A program made the position numbers and the translations under genes. 64,000 bases of DNA from the NCBI RefSeq assembly GCF_000283155.1, contig NW_004454217.1:5954494-6018493 (forward strand), read 5' to 3'. Of the stretch, positions 38,901 to 53,900 are shown in pieces. Within the stretch, counting starts at the first letter, position 1. Each line of letters begins with the position of its first letter. This stretch comes from Ceratotherium simum simum (lineage: Eukaryota; Chordata; Mammalia; Perissodactyla; Rhinocerotidae). Below the pieces are notes generated by a model that worked only from the letters and a program-made list of their open reading frames with translations, made no database searches and was not told the DNA's origin.

Positions 38901-41900
38901 ACCTACAAAACCTTCTTATTAAAAAATTCAAGGAGTCATATTTTATCCTGATAACATAAGAAAGCTGCATGAACACCATTTCTTTTCTTAGTTTCTGAAT
39001 ATTGAAAATGATAACAAAATTAGGTACTGTTTCTATAACAGTAGAATGATAGGAAAAGTGTTCTCTGAATACATTTATTTCTTATAGAGAATTTATTATA
39101 GCCAAATTAATTCGAACTCTCCCGCATGAAATTAACTTTACGAAACCAAAAACTTCTTTGCAAAAGGATTTTATCTACATCTGATTTGTTTGGTTTAGAA
39201 CATTTGCAAGTATGCTTCCCACAATGCCTTGCCAATTAACTCTGAAAAAAAGTTTAACTTCAACATTAAAATATGCATTAGAGAGATGACCCAAAACACT
39301 TGGTAATCAAGAACACCTGATTATCAATGATTTCTCCAAGGTACAATCTTGCACTTCTTGGAACAAGAACAACAAACACTCTCTGTTGTAGACTTTACAA
39401 CTTTTATTTATAGTATCCAATCTGTTTTGGTATTAAAATTAAACTGAAGACTTATTTATTTATTCTCACAACTGAAAACACTTCATAATGTTATCTTTTC
39501 ATTGCTAAGTACTTTACGCTATTTTAAAGGTGGCTCTTTGTTTTTAAAAAACATACTATTAGCTATATTATCTAACATACCTAGTTCACAAAGAATGAAA
39601 ATTTGGTTCTTTCTGTAAGGTCTTTTGTATGTATTTTCTCTGACAGAATTTAGATTAGGCAAATAACTCACTTCCAGCTGAAAGTCACTGTCAAAGAGCC
39701 ATGAGAGCTATCCAAATAGTAATTAAAAAAAAAACAGTTCAAAGTCATATAATTTTTCTGTTTATCCTTCATAGTTCTGACTAGAGTTCAAAATAAGGTA
39801 CTGATTTAATAACTTGTTCAAATAAATTTCTGTCAAAAGTGTTAAATTTGTACCTCCTGGTTTATACTTCCTTAGCCCTGATGCTGAGAAATTATCAACA
39901 ATAATTGAGAAAAAAATTAAAAGATACCAGTTTTAGCCTTGTGAAAGTGACGGTTATAAGACAAACTAACAAGTTTCTGGGGGCTGGACTGGTGGTGTAG
40001 TGGTTAAGTTCGCGCACTCTGCTTCAGCGGCCAGTTCGGATCCTGGGTGCAGACCTAGTCACCGCCATCAAGCCATGCTGAGGTGGCATCCCACATAGAA
40101 GAGCTACAACTCTACAACTATGATACACAACTATGTACTGGGGCTTTGGGGAGAAAAAAGAAAAAGAGCAAGATTGGCAACAGATGTTAGCGCAGGGCCA
40201 ATCTTAAAGAAAGTTTCTGTTATCTGGTTCTCAGTCCATTTGCTTGAGGAATAATATGAGAATTGTAGAGGCAGAATTTAAATGGTTATAAGCTCGGTAA
40301 TAACTATAAGAAGATTTATTACCTCTGTCAAAACATACACATTTACAGAGCATCCAAACAGAGAAGTCGTCTCTTGCGATTCTTTAAAGAAGTAGGAGAG
40401 CAATTTCAATAAATTACCAGTACTTTAAGGCGCCTGGACCACCAGGTTACTTTCATCTCAATTAAGATACAGATTATGCTAATTTTGCAACCTTGAATTT
40501 GAACTTAGATTTGCACTTAGCCCCTAACATCAATAACTCTCTAAATTTGATATATGCTTGTAGTATACTAGTGCTTAAGTATAAATACTTAATAATACAG
40601 TATGTAAGTATAAACACTAAAATTTACTAAATAGAATGTGAGTTCCATTTTTGTCTTCTTTGTTCACTGATGTTATCCTTGGTGCCCTGAACAGTGCCTA
40701 GCACACAAGTGTGCTCAATAAATATTTTCAAACAGATGAATTTACACCAAATCCACATCAAATCAAAATATTGACAAAAAAAAAGGTTCTGTTTTGCTAT
40801 CTCAATATGAGATTCCTGTGCCTCCTGCTACCTGTTACACAATACTGTAATGTAGATATTGGCACATAAAATTAGTCATTGTAAGGTGAGCAAGAGAGAC
40901 AACTACAGAAACTGCTGCACCTGTTCTGGCTGATAGTGGTTCTGGCGTTCCTAAGCTTAACTTCTCCTGTTACTCTTATGTGTCTCAAGGTAACTCTAAT
41001 ATAACGATTAATAAAGATGAATCTAATATTGGATTCTAATACTGGAGGCCAACAATGACACCTAAGTGATCTTAGCAAAATACAAAACCAACAGTGTTGT
41101 CTCATTCTTTAAAGCCCTTCAGCAGCTCCCCCAATGCCTCATATCTGGTAGGAGTGGAGACTCTGAAATCAGAGTTCCTCAGTTTCCTCCACACCATTTA
41201 CTAGTTGTGTGACCTTGAGAAAGTTACTTAATCTCTCCAAACTTCAGTTTCCTAATTTGTGAAAGAAGGTAACGATACCTCAAAGAGTTGTTGTAAAGAT
41301 TAAATGAGATAATGCATGGAAAGCACCATAGTAAAGAACTCAATGCTAACTAGTGCTATGTTATAGGAAGAAGTTCAAACTCATTACGCTAAATAAGCTC
41401 TCCTTGATTTGGTTAATGCCTGCTTAAACAACTTCTTCATTTGCCTTGCCCATGCTAAATGATCACGTTTATAGCTAGTGGACCAAGGCTCCTTGGTCCT
41501 CTTCTATACTCCTAGGCTTCAGCCATACTCATCAACCTGCAGTTTCCAGCAACTGCCCTCCACCAAACCTCTACCCAAGGTCAAGTATCCTCCCAATTTT
41601 GAGCCCCACCTCAAGCATCACACTTTCTTCTCTAAGAGCCTTTCCTGACCTACCTCTAAGCTTAATTCGCTACTCACTTCCTTTTCCCCCAGTGTACTTG
41701 GCATAATTCTAGTCAACTTTCTTCAATTAATTGTATATTTTCTGAGAGCAGGACCTGGGTCTCTTTCATCTGTGAATATCCTAAGGCATCCACTAAAGTG
41801 TTTGGCACTATGTAGGAACTCAACAATTACTTGTAGAATAAACAGCTGGATGTTTAATCCATTTAGTGTTGTGTTTTTCAAACTTTTCCCTAGAAATAAT

Positions 41901-44900
41901 ATCAAGAGAGAAGAAAAAGCAAATTTCCTCAGAAGTCTATGAATACACCCTAAAGCAACCTGATTTAAATATAAATTTTCTGAAGTTTTTGTGTGCTGTT
42001 ATATTTTTCTTTTAAAATTCATGAGCATTTTGTATTCTATTCCAGGACAGACTTGCATTTGTTTTAACTTAGAATACCACCCATCCTCCCCACCAAGTTA
42101 ATTATTACTAGGAGAACAGGTCTAAGACTCACAAATATAGAGGTGGCGGGAAGTAAGGTGTTAGCAGCACTGGAGAGATGATGCATAATATGTATAAGTC
42201 ATTAGATGGAGGAGAAGTACCTATGCTCTAGTTATGAAAAACTGTGGTTGAAACTAGCAGGAGAAAATTGTGAAGTGTCTGCTCCCCAAAGGAAGAGGCA
42301 GAATTTGGATGGAATGGAATAAGAGCAAGAAAAGATTCTAAATAAACCCCAAAATTCACAAAGAAAATGTTCTCAAAATGTGTATATGAACTGAGCTTGA
42401 AAGAATAAGGGTCAGAACTTACTGAGGTAATAAAAAAATAAAGGAAGTTTCAGCAGCATCTAAATGTAAAGAGAAACCACATTTACCCACACAGGTAACA
42501 GGAAAATGGATACTTGCCTTATGTTAAGCTAGAACATTACCAGAAGCAGACTCCCAATCTGCTTAACTTCTTTGCAGAGTTGTTAAGCTTTTTCATACTC
42601 TTTCTCTCCCTTATTTTTATAGACATCATCATACTGCTTCCTAGGCTCGACTTAATGTAGTTCCAAAGAGTCAAAATAATTCTGATATACAGAAAGGCTT
42701 TTAGTCTGCGGATTTCTATTTTTAAAGGCCATAAAAATGTCTCTAGGCTCCAAAGCAACAATGCTAGAAAATTTTATGTTAATCCATCACTAATCTGTAA
42801 TATTAACTATGAGTAAAGAAAAAACCCACTAACTCAGAATTTTAATATACTTTAAAAAAGAAGTCTACAAAATTCTAGAAGTTAACTTATGCCTTCTTAA
42901 ATTAGTTCTTTACACTTAACCTATTAAAAAAATTCTGAATTATATTCTAATCCAGGAGTTGGCAAACTTCTTCTATAAAGGGTCAGTAAGTAAATATTTT
43001 AGGCTTTGCGGGCCAAGAGGCAAAACCAAGGACACAATACAGAGGTCTCTGTTGCCACTACTTAACTCTGATGTTGTAGCAAATTTTCACATGCCTCGAA
43101 ATATTATTTTTATTTTTTTCAACCATTTACAAATGTAAAACCATCTCTAACTCATAGGCATACAAAAACAGGTGGCAGGCCAGATATGGGCCATAGTTTG
43201 CCAAGCTCTGTTCTAGTCTAAGACAGACCTGAAAAGGTAACTCTCTACTGATGGCAGTACTAAGAATTATTCCTATTTTCAAGGAAAAATACACACAAAA
43301 GGAAATGAAAAAAGGGATATACAACAGTATACATGGTATGAGCCCAGTATTTGGAGGAAAAGTGTGTGTGTCTGTGTGTGTGTGTGTTTGTGTATGCATG
43401 CAAACATAGCTATTCATGTACAAGGCTTAAAAAGGACCAAAGCAATTATATCAAAATGTTAACAGTAGTATAAAGGGTAGGTTTTAGTTTCTCTTTTATA
43501 AATGTTTTTATTTTCCAAATCTTCTATAATGAACGTATAATACTTTTCAAATTAGAAAAAAATAAAAAAAATTCCTGATATTTGACCTGAGTTTTTATGA
43601 TTTAAAATACTGATCTTACACATACCTTTAAGGGTTCGCACCTGGTCTTGCTTGAGTACAGAGCTTAAGTAATGAGGTGATAAAGAGCCACTGAAAAATA
43701 GAGATAAGACAAATGTGCTTATAAAAATCTTTATTTCGATTTTTACAGAACTTAGTTACAAATACAACTAATTTGTACAATAAAAAACACAAACTATTTT
43801 TACCTTGTTTTCTTTGCTAATACTATTCAGTTTAGGAAGAGTCTGCCAAAGCAGAAAGAGCATAAGATCCAAGATTAAATCACAACTATTTGGACGTTCT
43901 TAGGCAAAATAATTAATCTCTTAGTTTCTTCATCTGTAAAATAGGAATAATTAAACCTCCCACATAGGGTTGCTGTGATGATTAAATAAGAATAAAGCAT
44001 TTAAAATGCCTGGAACAATAGACAATACATAATAGTTACTATTTGGTTTTTTAGTGGATACTTAAGTTTGATATGCTATTAATACAGGTATTATCACATA
44101 AATGAAAGGGTTTATCAAAACAAATGTTTAAAGAGGACTGCAGGGTAATGATGCAAAACAGATAAGTTCCTGATTTTATTAATAAATATCAATATCAAAT
44201 TAATCTTTCTATACTCATGAAAAAGACCAGCAGTTTTTTTTTTTTAATTTCAAAAATTAAAACACTTTTGGAACAAACTTCTTCTGTTCTTTGGAATTTG
44301 TGATAGTATAAAAATATCTGTTTTGCTAACTAAATTAAAAGTCTATTTCCTAGTCACAGTTTTACATACACTACATCTCATTCTCTTCCTCAGACTTACC
44401 AACTATGACATGAAAGGGCTACACAAAGGCACGTCAGATGGAACTGTCATTTTGCCAAACAATGAAAAAGAGAAAATGTTTCTAAAAATATTAAGGTAAC
44501 GTTTTAAAGTCAAAGATTATAACCTTTATGCTGTCGCCGTTTTAGCTACCTGTTTGTTTGTTTGTTTGTTTTTGTTTTTTTTTTTGTGAGGAAGATCAGC
44601 CCTGAGCTAACATCCATGCCAATCCTCCTCTTTTTGCTGAGGAAGACTGGCCCTGGGCTAATATCTGTGCNNNNNNNNNNNNNNNNNNNNNNNNNNNNNN
44701 NNNNNNNNNNNNNNNNNNNNNNNNNNNNNNNNNNNNNNNNNNNNNNNNNNNNNNNNNNNNNNNNNNNNNNNNNNNNNNNNNNNNNNNNNNNNNNNNNNNN
44801 NNNNNNNNNNNNNNNNNNNNNNNNNNNNNNNNNNNNNNNNNNNNNNNNNNNNNNNNNNNNNNNNNNNNNNNNNNNNNNNNNNNNNNNNNNNNNNNTGTTT

Positions 44901-47900
44901 ATTTTCCCCCAAAGCCCCAGTAGACAGTTGTATGTCGTAGTTGCACATCCTTCTAGTTGCTGTATGTGGGACACGGCCTCAGCATGGCCAGAGAAACGGT
45001 GCATCGGTGCGCACCCGGGATCCGAACCCGGGCCACCAGCAGCAGAGCGCGAGCACTTAACCGCTAAGCCACGGGGCCGGCCCAGTAAACTGTATTTCTG
45101 ATGGTATACAAACGAGTGCCAATTCTCCCATTTAATCTTTAATAAAAAGAGCACAGCTAAATAAAACACACAAGTGATCATCAGCAGAATTTACCATTAG
45201 TTTCTAAATTATTATTTTTTTAACTAAGACACCTCATATGCACCAACATTAATTAATAAAGAAGATATCAACTCCCAAACAATTAGGATATAAACTCTGA
45301 TAACTTCTTTTCTAGGTTTCATTTCATAAGGATAAACCACTCAGTAGTTCTTATTACAATGATCCTTCTAATCTACTAATATGGTAATGAACAAGCTTAA
45401 AATATCAATGAGTATATATATATTACTGACATTTCAACTTTAACCTTACTGATTTTTTTTACCGTATTTCAGCTACAGCCGCTCCTCTAAAAGGTATCCA
45501 ACAATACTTTAAGAAATTAAATACTATATTGATAATTGTCACAGCTGGGAGTTCATTATAACATTCTCCCTACTTTTGCATATGTTTAAAATTTTCCATT
45601 TATTATTTTATTAAAGAGCTTTAAAATTTTTCAGAAAACAAATTAACCATTATAGACTACACTTAAAAGTATCTTAAAGTATCTTGACAAAATCTGGAGT
45701 TTTTAACTCAAATGACTGTACATAAGAGAATCCAAAAAAAGATTCTGAAGCCTTCTTCAGGAAAGGGAAATAAAATCAGATTTAAGGAGGTTGTATCATA
45801 TTCAGATTTGACTTAAAATGGGAAAGTTATAAGATCAATGGGAGTCACTGAGTTTGAAAACAAAAGCCAAGGAAATATACTACAATTATATTTACCAGCA
45901 GAAACAAAACAAATAAAAAAACCCCAAAACATTATTTTATTTGTCAAACATTTTAAAATTTGAGACCACCTCAAATTTTGACTTATGTTCAATTTTTACT
46001 TGAACATAATTTTCAAATATTGAATGTGCTAAGAGAAAAAAATTTAAATTGAAAAAGAAGTATAAATGTGCATATAAAAATGTTGCAACGACAAACTGTT
46101 AATCATCTTATTTAAAAAATTTTTAAACTTAAAAATTTTTAAATATACTTTAAATTTCCCACATCTTTAGGTCAGCATTAGTATTGCAGACAATTAAAAT
46201 GATTTAACCTTTTTGTACCTGAAATCATATTATAACTTTCTTTCAAGTTTAGTTATAACGTATTCAGTCTTGACTACATTTTCCAGAACTTAAGTTCACA
46301 CCTATGCAATATTTTGTTTCCTAATAACACAAGTTAGATTATAAGTAAAAATGCCTTAAGCTAATGTCTTATCAAAAATAATTCTCTATACAATAGAAAA
46401 ACCAAAAAACCCCTACAACTTTGTTAAGTTTCTCCCTCTCATACAATGAAATCTTATAAATCACCACCGACACTTATATGGAAGATCCTGTACCTTTGTG
46501 GAGATGCAGGAGAAGCAAAAGGTTGCTTCTTCAGAGCCTGCATAAGGTTGGGTTTGTATTCCGGATCAACACACCATAAGGAACCTTTTCCATTAACCTA
46601 GAATAAAACACACAAGTATTAATAACCTGGAACTTTACGACACACACAATCAGTGTCGGAATGTTTTTAATAAATGTGTGGGGAAAAAAGCCCCCTGTGG
46701 TACCTTTGAGTACAATGCAAAAGTTGAAGTAAGCTTGCTATGAATGCACTGTGTGATTAAAAGCCCTGGAGGCAGACTGCCTGGGTTCTTATCTCCAGCT
46801 CTGTCATTCACCTGCTATGTGACCTTAGAAAAGTTAACTAACTTCTATCTCCCTGGGCCATTATTCCCTCATTTGTAAAGTAGGGATAATAACAGTATCT
46901 ACCTCATAGGGTTGTTATGTGGATTAAATTATGTATAAAGTACTCTGCACAGTACCTGGCATATAGGGGCATAGGACTGCACAACTCCAGGACATGCCAC
47001 TCACACCACAGTCTGTGAGAATGGTACAACCCCAAGCTGTACAGTCAACAGCATGGAGGGCTGTCCAAGGTGACCCTCCACATGCTAAGATGTCAACAAA
47101 TGTTAGCCATTATCATTATTATTGTTGTTATAGAAAAGGCAAAAAGAAAAATAAAAATTAAACTTTCTACGCAGCATCACTTCCCCAGAAGTGATATGCA
47201 ACATGAATATGACATTAAGTGACATATCAAAAAATAATTTTTATTTTTTAATGGCATTAACAGTAATGTTTAAGTTCCCATTTGAAATAAGTTTAAATTT
47301 AAAAAGCAAATAATTTTTATTTATTTTATTTATTTATTTTTTTCTTGCAGTAACATTGGTTTATAACATTGTATAAATTTCAGGTGTACATCATTATACT
47401 AAAAAGTAAGCAATTTAATGAAAATCATGGCAAAAGTCTCTAAGAATAGTAAGTCAACAACTGAGGTTGGAAAAGACTCCTGTAAAAGATAAAAAAGAGG
47501 AAGCATCACCATCCCTTCCCTCAAAACGGTTAGGTTGCAACATTTGAGGGACTTCTAGATAATATGGCAATAAGCACATAAGCCCAGATTCTTTGAAAAT
47601 AATCAATAGAATCTAAAAATAATGGAATGTGTATGATTACTGGAAGAGAAACCATAAAAGTACCTGCTAACTTGCAAATGAGAGGTGCCTGAAAGAAGAG
47701 CTTGCCTGATGCAGTTTCCCTAATGTGAGGGAATAGCTTACCAGGAAGGTAAGTGGACAAGACACCTGAAGAACTTCACTAATATTATCTATCTAGCAGG
47801 GAAAAGGCCAGGCTATGGGAGAATTCCTTGAAATGGGTTTGAAAAATGCTATTTTAGGGGGCCGGCCCTGTGGCCTAGTGGTTAAGTTTGGTGTGCCCCG

Positions 47901-50900
47901 CTTCAGCAGCCTGGGTTTGGTTCCCAGGCATGGACCTACACCATCTGTTGGTGGCTATGCTGTGGCAGTGACCCACATATAAAATAGAGAAAGACTGGCA
48001 CAGATGTTAGCTCAGGGCAAATCTTACTCAAGCAAAAAGAGGAAGATTGGCAATGGATGTTAGCTCAGGGCGAATCTTTCTCAGCAAAAAAAAAAAAAAA
48101 ATCTATTTTATTTCACCTCCCACCTTCTTAGAAGGTCACACTACATATTAGCAGGTTAAGGGATCTAAAAAGTTCTATAATTAAACCTGTTTTATGTGGT
48201 TTCCCAAAGTTATTTGATACAGAACCTCTTTGTCCCAGGTAACATTTGAGGAAGCTACTGTTCTGTGAAACACTTATGAGAAAGACTGATGTAACTAATA
48301 AATTCTTGTAGAATATACTTTCCAAATACATATTAATGGAAAAACTACAAACACTGATTAAGCTATGAAGAAAAATAAATTCCCTTTTAAAGATCACAGT
48401 TTTATACTCCAGTGCAAAAAGAAAGAAAATTTAACAATCTCAACAACAATAAAATTCTCTGCACTTTGAAAATTTATAAACACTCTTGGATTAAAAAGAT
48501 ATCCAAACTACAATTACAGATTATCTAGTAAATAAAGCGTATAAGAAACACAGTCATATCAAAACTAAGCCTTGTAGCCAAAGCTCTATTTAAAGGCAAA
48601 TTTATATCCTCAAACACTTTCATTCTTAAACAAGGACTGAAATATCTGAAATAAGTTTTTACCACATCTAGGGGGGAAAAAAGAAAAAAAAATTATATAA
48701 TAGTATATAACGTAAACATATTACATAAAATTATATAAAAATACAATTGATAAATTGATAAACTAGAAATTACAAAAAGAATGGAATTGATAAATTTAAG
48801 AGAGTATTCTAAAAAACCAACAATATGCTATACACACTAGTTGAGCTAGTCAAATGAAATAACTGAAGGACTTCAGGAGCTGTGATATCACCTGCTACCT
48901 CTTCCTTCAGGATAAATCTTTCCTACTTCCTCAGCTACCTACATCCCTACCTGCATATCCTGAACAGAAGCCCGCCTACAAGCATATCCCTACAAACATA
49001 CCACATTCACACCCACAGCCATGCAAGCACAAGGTCCACCTGCAATCTCATCCCATTTCCCCAGAGCTACTTGTACAGTGGTTAAGAGTCCAAGCCTTGG
49101 AGCCAGACTGCCTACTCTGGAATTCAGGACCTGTCACTTAACAGCTGTGTAACCTCTAGAAAAATGTCTATGTTCTCTGTGTATTAGCATGCTCAAAATA
49201 TATCTATATATAAAACTGCACCTACTTCAAGAATTACTGTATTATAAAAGTTAATTTCTGTAAAGTCCTTAGAACACTGCCAGACACATAAGCACTCGAT
49301 AAACACTGGCTACTACTATTATTGATATGTTTTATGTTCATTTTCTTTGTAGTAAAAATTGTTCCTGTTTCCTCCAGCCTAATTTTTTGCTTCTATGAAT
49401 TATTGGCATTAAATTTTAATCAATATTTTTAAGATATATTTTCTCTATAAATGTTGAAAGTTAAATAAGGAATAACCTGCCCCCTCTCCCACCATGTGAT
49501 GTACAAAACTTCCTCAAAACCTCAGAACTAATTCAGAAGATTGGGGAGATTCAAACTGTTATTAATTTTGGTTTTTATATTATACCTTTTCTATTTCAAA
49601 AACTCTTTCTTAAAATTTGAATTACACTTTGCAACTACATTAACAGTTACTTAGACAACAAAATCTACATGTGTTCTGTTTCCCTGACCCTTTTTGCTTG
49701 TATAAAATTCTATATGATGTAAGCTATTATGATTGCTGCAAGATTTAATGTGATGCATTTTGGAGTGCTTCCATTTCCCAAACACTTTTTCAAAGTAGTA
49801 TTAGTCTATTATTGAGGCTCTTTTATCTCTGAATATCATGTCATAATTATTATAGAAGAATGGCATACTGTAAGAACACTGTTCCACATGTTTAAAAACT
49901 GATGTCCTAATCATTGCTTATTGATTAGCTATGTGATATTGGACAAATCATTTAATCTCTAAGAGTCAGCCCTTTCATTCACATTTCATCCATGAAACAA
50001 AAAACCAGGCCACTTCACTGAGTTGTGATGAGATTCAAATAAGGTAATTTAAATGTAAGTGACATAGGGCTGCAAAATATGTGAATACTAAATGATTATT
50101 CTGAAATTGGTATATAGTAAGAGTTTATATGGTTTAATAACAGTATATTCCTACTCCTTTACTTCTAAGAGATGAGGGAATTTTTAAAAAATCAACAATA
50201 AGAACAAAAATCAATTAATTCTGAATAAAAGACAAAAGTTAGGTAGTAAAGAACAAGGGATACAGTAAATTTAGAAGGGAAAAAAGCTCTTGTCTGAGGA
50301 AAAGTATGGTAATTGAGTGTAAGGCAGTTTTTAACATGCTAGCAACTCAAATATATAAGAAAAGAAAAACCATGGGTGTCATATCACACTGTAATATAGA
50401 AAGAAACATACCATACTATCAGGTGAAACTTTTTTCTTGCCTTCAGCAGCAAGATATCACATCAACTATATTAAACAAGTATTTGAAATTTTGATTTTTT
50501 TTCAAAGGAAGTCAAGTTTCACAAATCTATTTTTGGATTAAGTGATGAAACTTCTTAAATTAGATATATTTTCAGTCACTTGGCCCAAATGATAAATGTG
50601 TTTCAATGACAGGGAAATAAAACTTTAAATGTTAGCACCCACACATCCTTTGCCCCAAAACCACTTCAGTTTCATACAGAACAGATATGCATGAATTATT
50701 TTTTACATATTGACTAAGACAATTATTTTAATAATTCTAGCCACATTCTATCTTGGTATTCCTGAGATTACACTCCTAGAAACTGTTTAGTTCAAGTCTA
50801 CTTTTCAAATTCTATTGTGAGATAATTGCAAATTGTTTTGATCATAGAACTGCTATTTCCTTGAAATAGCAAATTGGAAGAACTGGTACTGAAAACTTGC

Positions 50901-53900
50901 AGTTCAGGGCAGTTAAGTATCTTGAGCAAGGTCTCCAAATAACAGTCTGGTTTAGGTTACCATGGCAGCACTTCCTTTCACTGGGTCTGTTCACCAACTA
51001 TCAGTGACAAGAGATAAAGTTATGTATTTGTTAATCTAGGTTTTAGAGTCTACAGCAAAAAGGAATTTATTTCTAACTAACTCTCACTTAAAAACTTTGG
51101 CTCTTTTTTATTGTGCTTAGATGACAGAACACAAGTAATAAAGAGTTTTAGAAGTTAAGAATTGTTTTAAACTAAATTTGCCCATAACAAGATAAATCTT
51201 TTGTGCAATGGAAACAGGAAATGTGCATTGTCTCATTTACTATTTTGCATTTTGGAACTCTAAGGTTTCTGGACTTATTTAATAGAGAATCACTGAAGGT
51301 TTTGAAGAAATGAGGACTGTACTAAGAAATAAACTTTAAAAAGATTTACCTTAATGGAAGTTGTAAAGAACAGATTGGGAGAAGAAGCAATGTTCTCTAT
51401 TCCTCAAATGTTTTTATGTAGTTGCCCTGTACATTTTAATAGAGTTTCCCCTTGACTACCTTTTCAGTGGTTTTAAAAACCACTGAATTAAAAGGTATTA
51501 ACTAGTTAAAAAGGGAATTCATAACTCTTGCTTATAGCATGAACTTTATAGTGGTTAGTATCACTTCTTTTCCTGGGATTCAGCTATTGAAGCAAGTCAT
51601 CACTATGCAAATGTACAGACTAAAACCGTATTAAACCAGGAAAAACTTTTAATTTCATGTTTCCCAGGTAAAATCTCACAGTTATAATGTCTTAGTTTGG
51701 CTTTATAAAAAGTTAGAAAAGTAAATGTAAGACTTGGATGTTAATATTTAAAACATAAAAATAAAACCAAAACAAACAAAATAACACCATGTCTAACTTT
51801 TGTAATTTTAAAATCCTGAGGCAGATAAATACTAAGCCAAGATTTTTAGATCTGTCTTCTGAGAGTACTAACTATGCTATGGATGATAGGAGGAAAAATC
51901 TAATCAGCAGCTATACCAGCTGGCTGGGTATCATTACCACTTTGTAGTTTGACCTGAATCTTGCCATCTTGCTTTCTTTTTGAGATTATCATCTCTAGAT
52001 AACAGCTATTCATCAGAAAAGTGCTGTCAAGGTTGCCAAATTCAATTCCAACATCTCATGGAAGTAAGTGTAACTTACTCACCTTCTGCAGACTGGAAGA
52101 GAAATACTGTCATTTTGAGGCACTGATTCAAGAAGTATTTCATAAATTAAAAAAAAAAAAATCCACAGGTGTTCCCATTCCTGCTTGAATGTATCACTTT
52201 CTGTCCAAATTTCAGACTTTTAAGCAAAGTGGTCTAGTGATTTTTGTGAGGACCATCACCTACCAGTTCCTTCCCTCCCACTCTGACCTGTAGCAATACC
52301 TTGCTAGTTTCGTCCCAATATATTACAATCTCTGTATTTACCTTTGTGTTCTTTATTATCTCTTAAGACGATTTCTTTCTCTTTATCACACTCTCCTTGT
52401 ACTCTGGACTGTATGCTCTCCTGTTCATAAGGAATATTTTTCCTCAATTCTTTTCTTTCTCTAAGCATTCAAAAATGCTTCAGGTTAATTATATAAATAA
52501 TGCACACATTTAAAAATTATGGACAAGAACAAGTCCTTTTGATCACTACCACTACCAGTGTACCACACTGGACACACTCTTCTAAAAGTTTTATTACGAA
52601 CAATACCGCTGTGAATATTCTAATACACATCTCTTTGCATGTAAGTATGACTGTTACTCCAGGGGAGAAATCAGAATCTGATTCACTAGATCAAAGGACA
52701 TGCACATTTCTAATTCTAATAACTATTGCCAACTTGCCCTCAAGAATGGTCAGACTAATTTACACTCCTATCAATGGTGTGAAACTACTGATATTTATTT
52801 TCCCATGTCCTCATCTAATTTGATATTATCAAACATTTAAAATTTTTGCATTCTAACGGGTAAAAACTGGTTTTTTGTTCTTTTAGTTTGTATGGCCCTG
52901 ATTACTAGTGAGGATGAACATCTTTGCATATGTTTATTGGCCATATGTATTTCCTTGTCTGTGAATTGCCTATTCATATTCTTGTCCATTTTTCTTAGGT
53001 TTTCTTTCTCTTACTGAATTATATGAGTTCCTTACATACAGTAGTGTGCTAATTATAAACATCTATCAACTTCACATTTAATGACACAATAGTGGTAGCT
53101 TGAATTGGCCGTGATGGAAATATTTATACCACGGAAATCTGCAAAAGCTACATCCTCATCCCGACCCCCACCCAACTGTTAAATATTTACTAGCACATCA
53201 CTGCTTATACATTTTGAATCCCAATCTTTTGGCTGTTACTTGTCTCAATCACTTCTTCCTAGCCAATCATTTTCAAGTTTTCTGCAACATTTGACACTGT
53301 TGCTCATTCACATGTAAACCTACCCTCCCTTAGCTTCCATTACACCATACTTTTCTTAGAATTTTCTACTGAAAATCAATGCTGATGACTTCCAAACTTA
53401 GAGTTTTAATCCTACAACATCACCACTCTTCCTGTACCATATTCCTAAATAACTAACAGTTTCCCTTTTATGTCCCACCACAAGTGTAAACAGAATAGGT
53501 CTAAAACTAGAAAAGAATTAAGTGGTACAATTCAAAAATGAAATCTGATGATGCATGCTGGAAAAGATACATTCAGAATTTCCAATACTTTCAGTTATCT
53601 AAAGAAAAGTTTGACTGGGGCTGGTGGAATCTACTTCCAAAATGGCTCACTCACATGGCTATTAGCAGGAGGCTGTATTTCCTTGCCATATGGGCCTCTC
53701 CACAAGCCTGCTTAAGTGTCCTTATGATATGGTAGCTGGCTTCCCAAAGAGCTAGTTATCCAAGAGCCCAAGACGGAAGACATAATGTCTTTTATGACTT
53801 AGCCCCAAAAGGCATGCTCCATCATTTCCACAATATTCTCTTGGTTACAAAAGTCAGCCCTACTCAATATTGGAGGGGACCCGACACTACAAGAGCATGA

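Noticed and set aside
44546..45181. Two long open frames (211 and 179 codons) on opposite strands
   Set aside because: Both run through 225 Ns and through ERE sequence. The openness comes from unknown bases.
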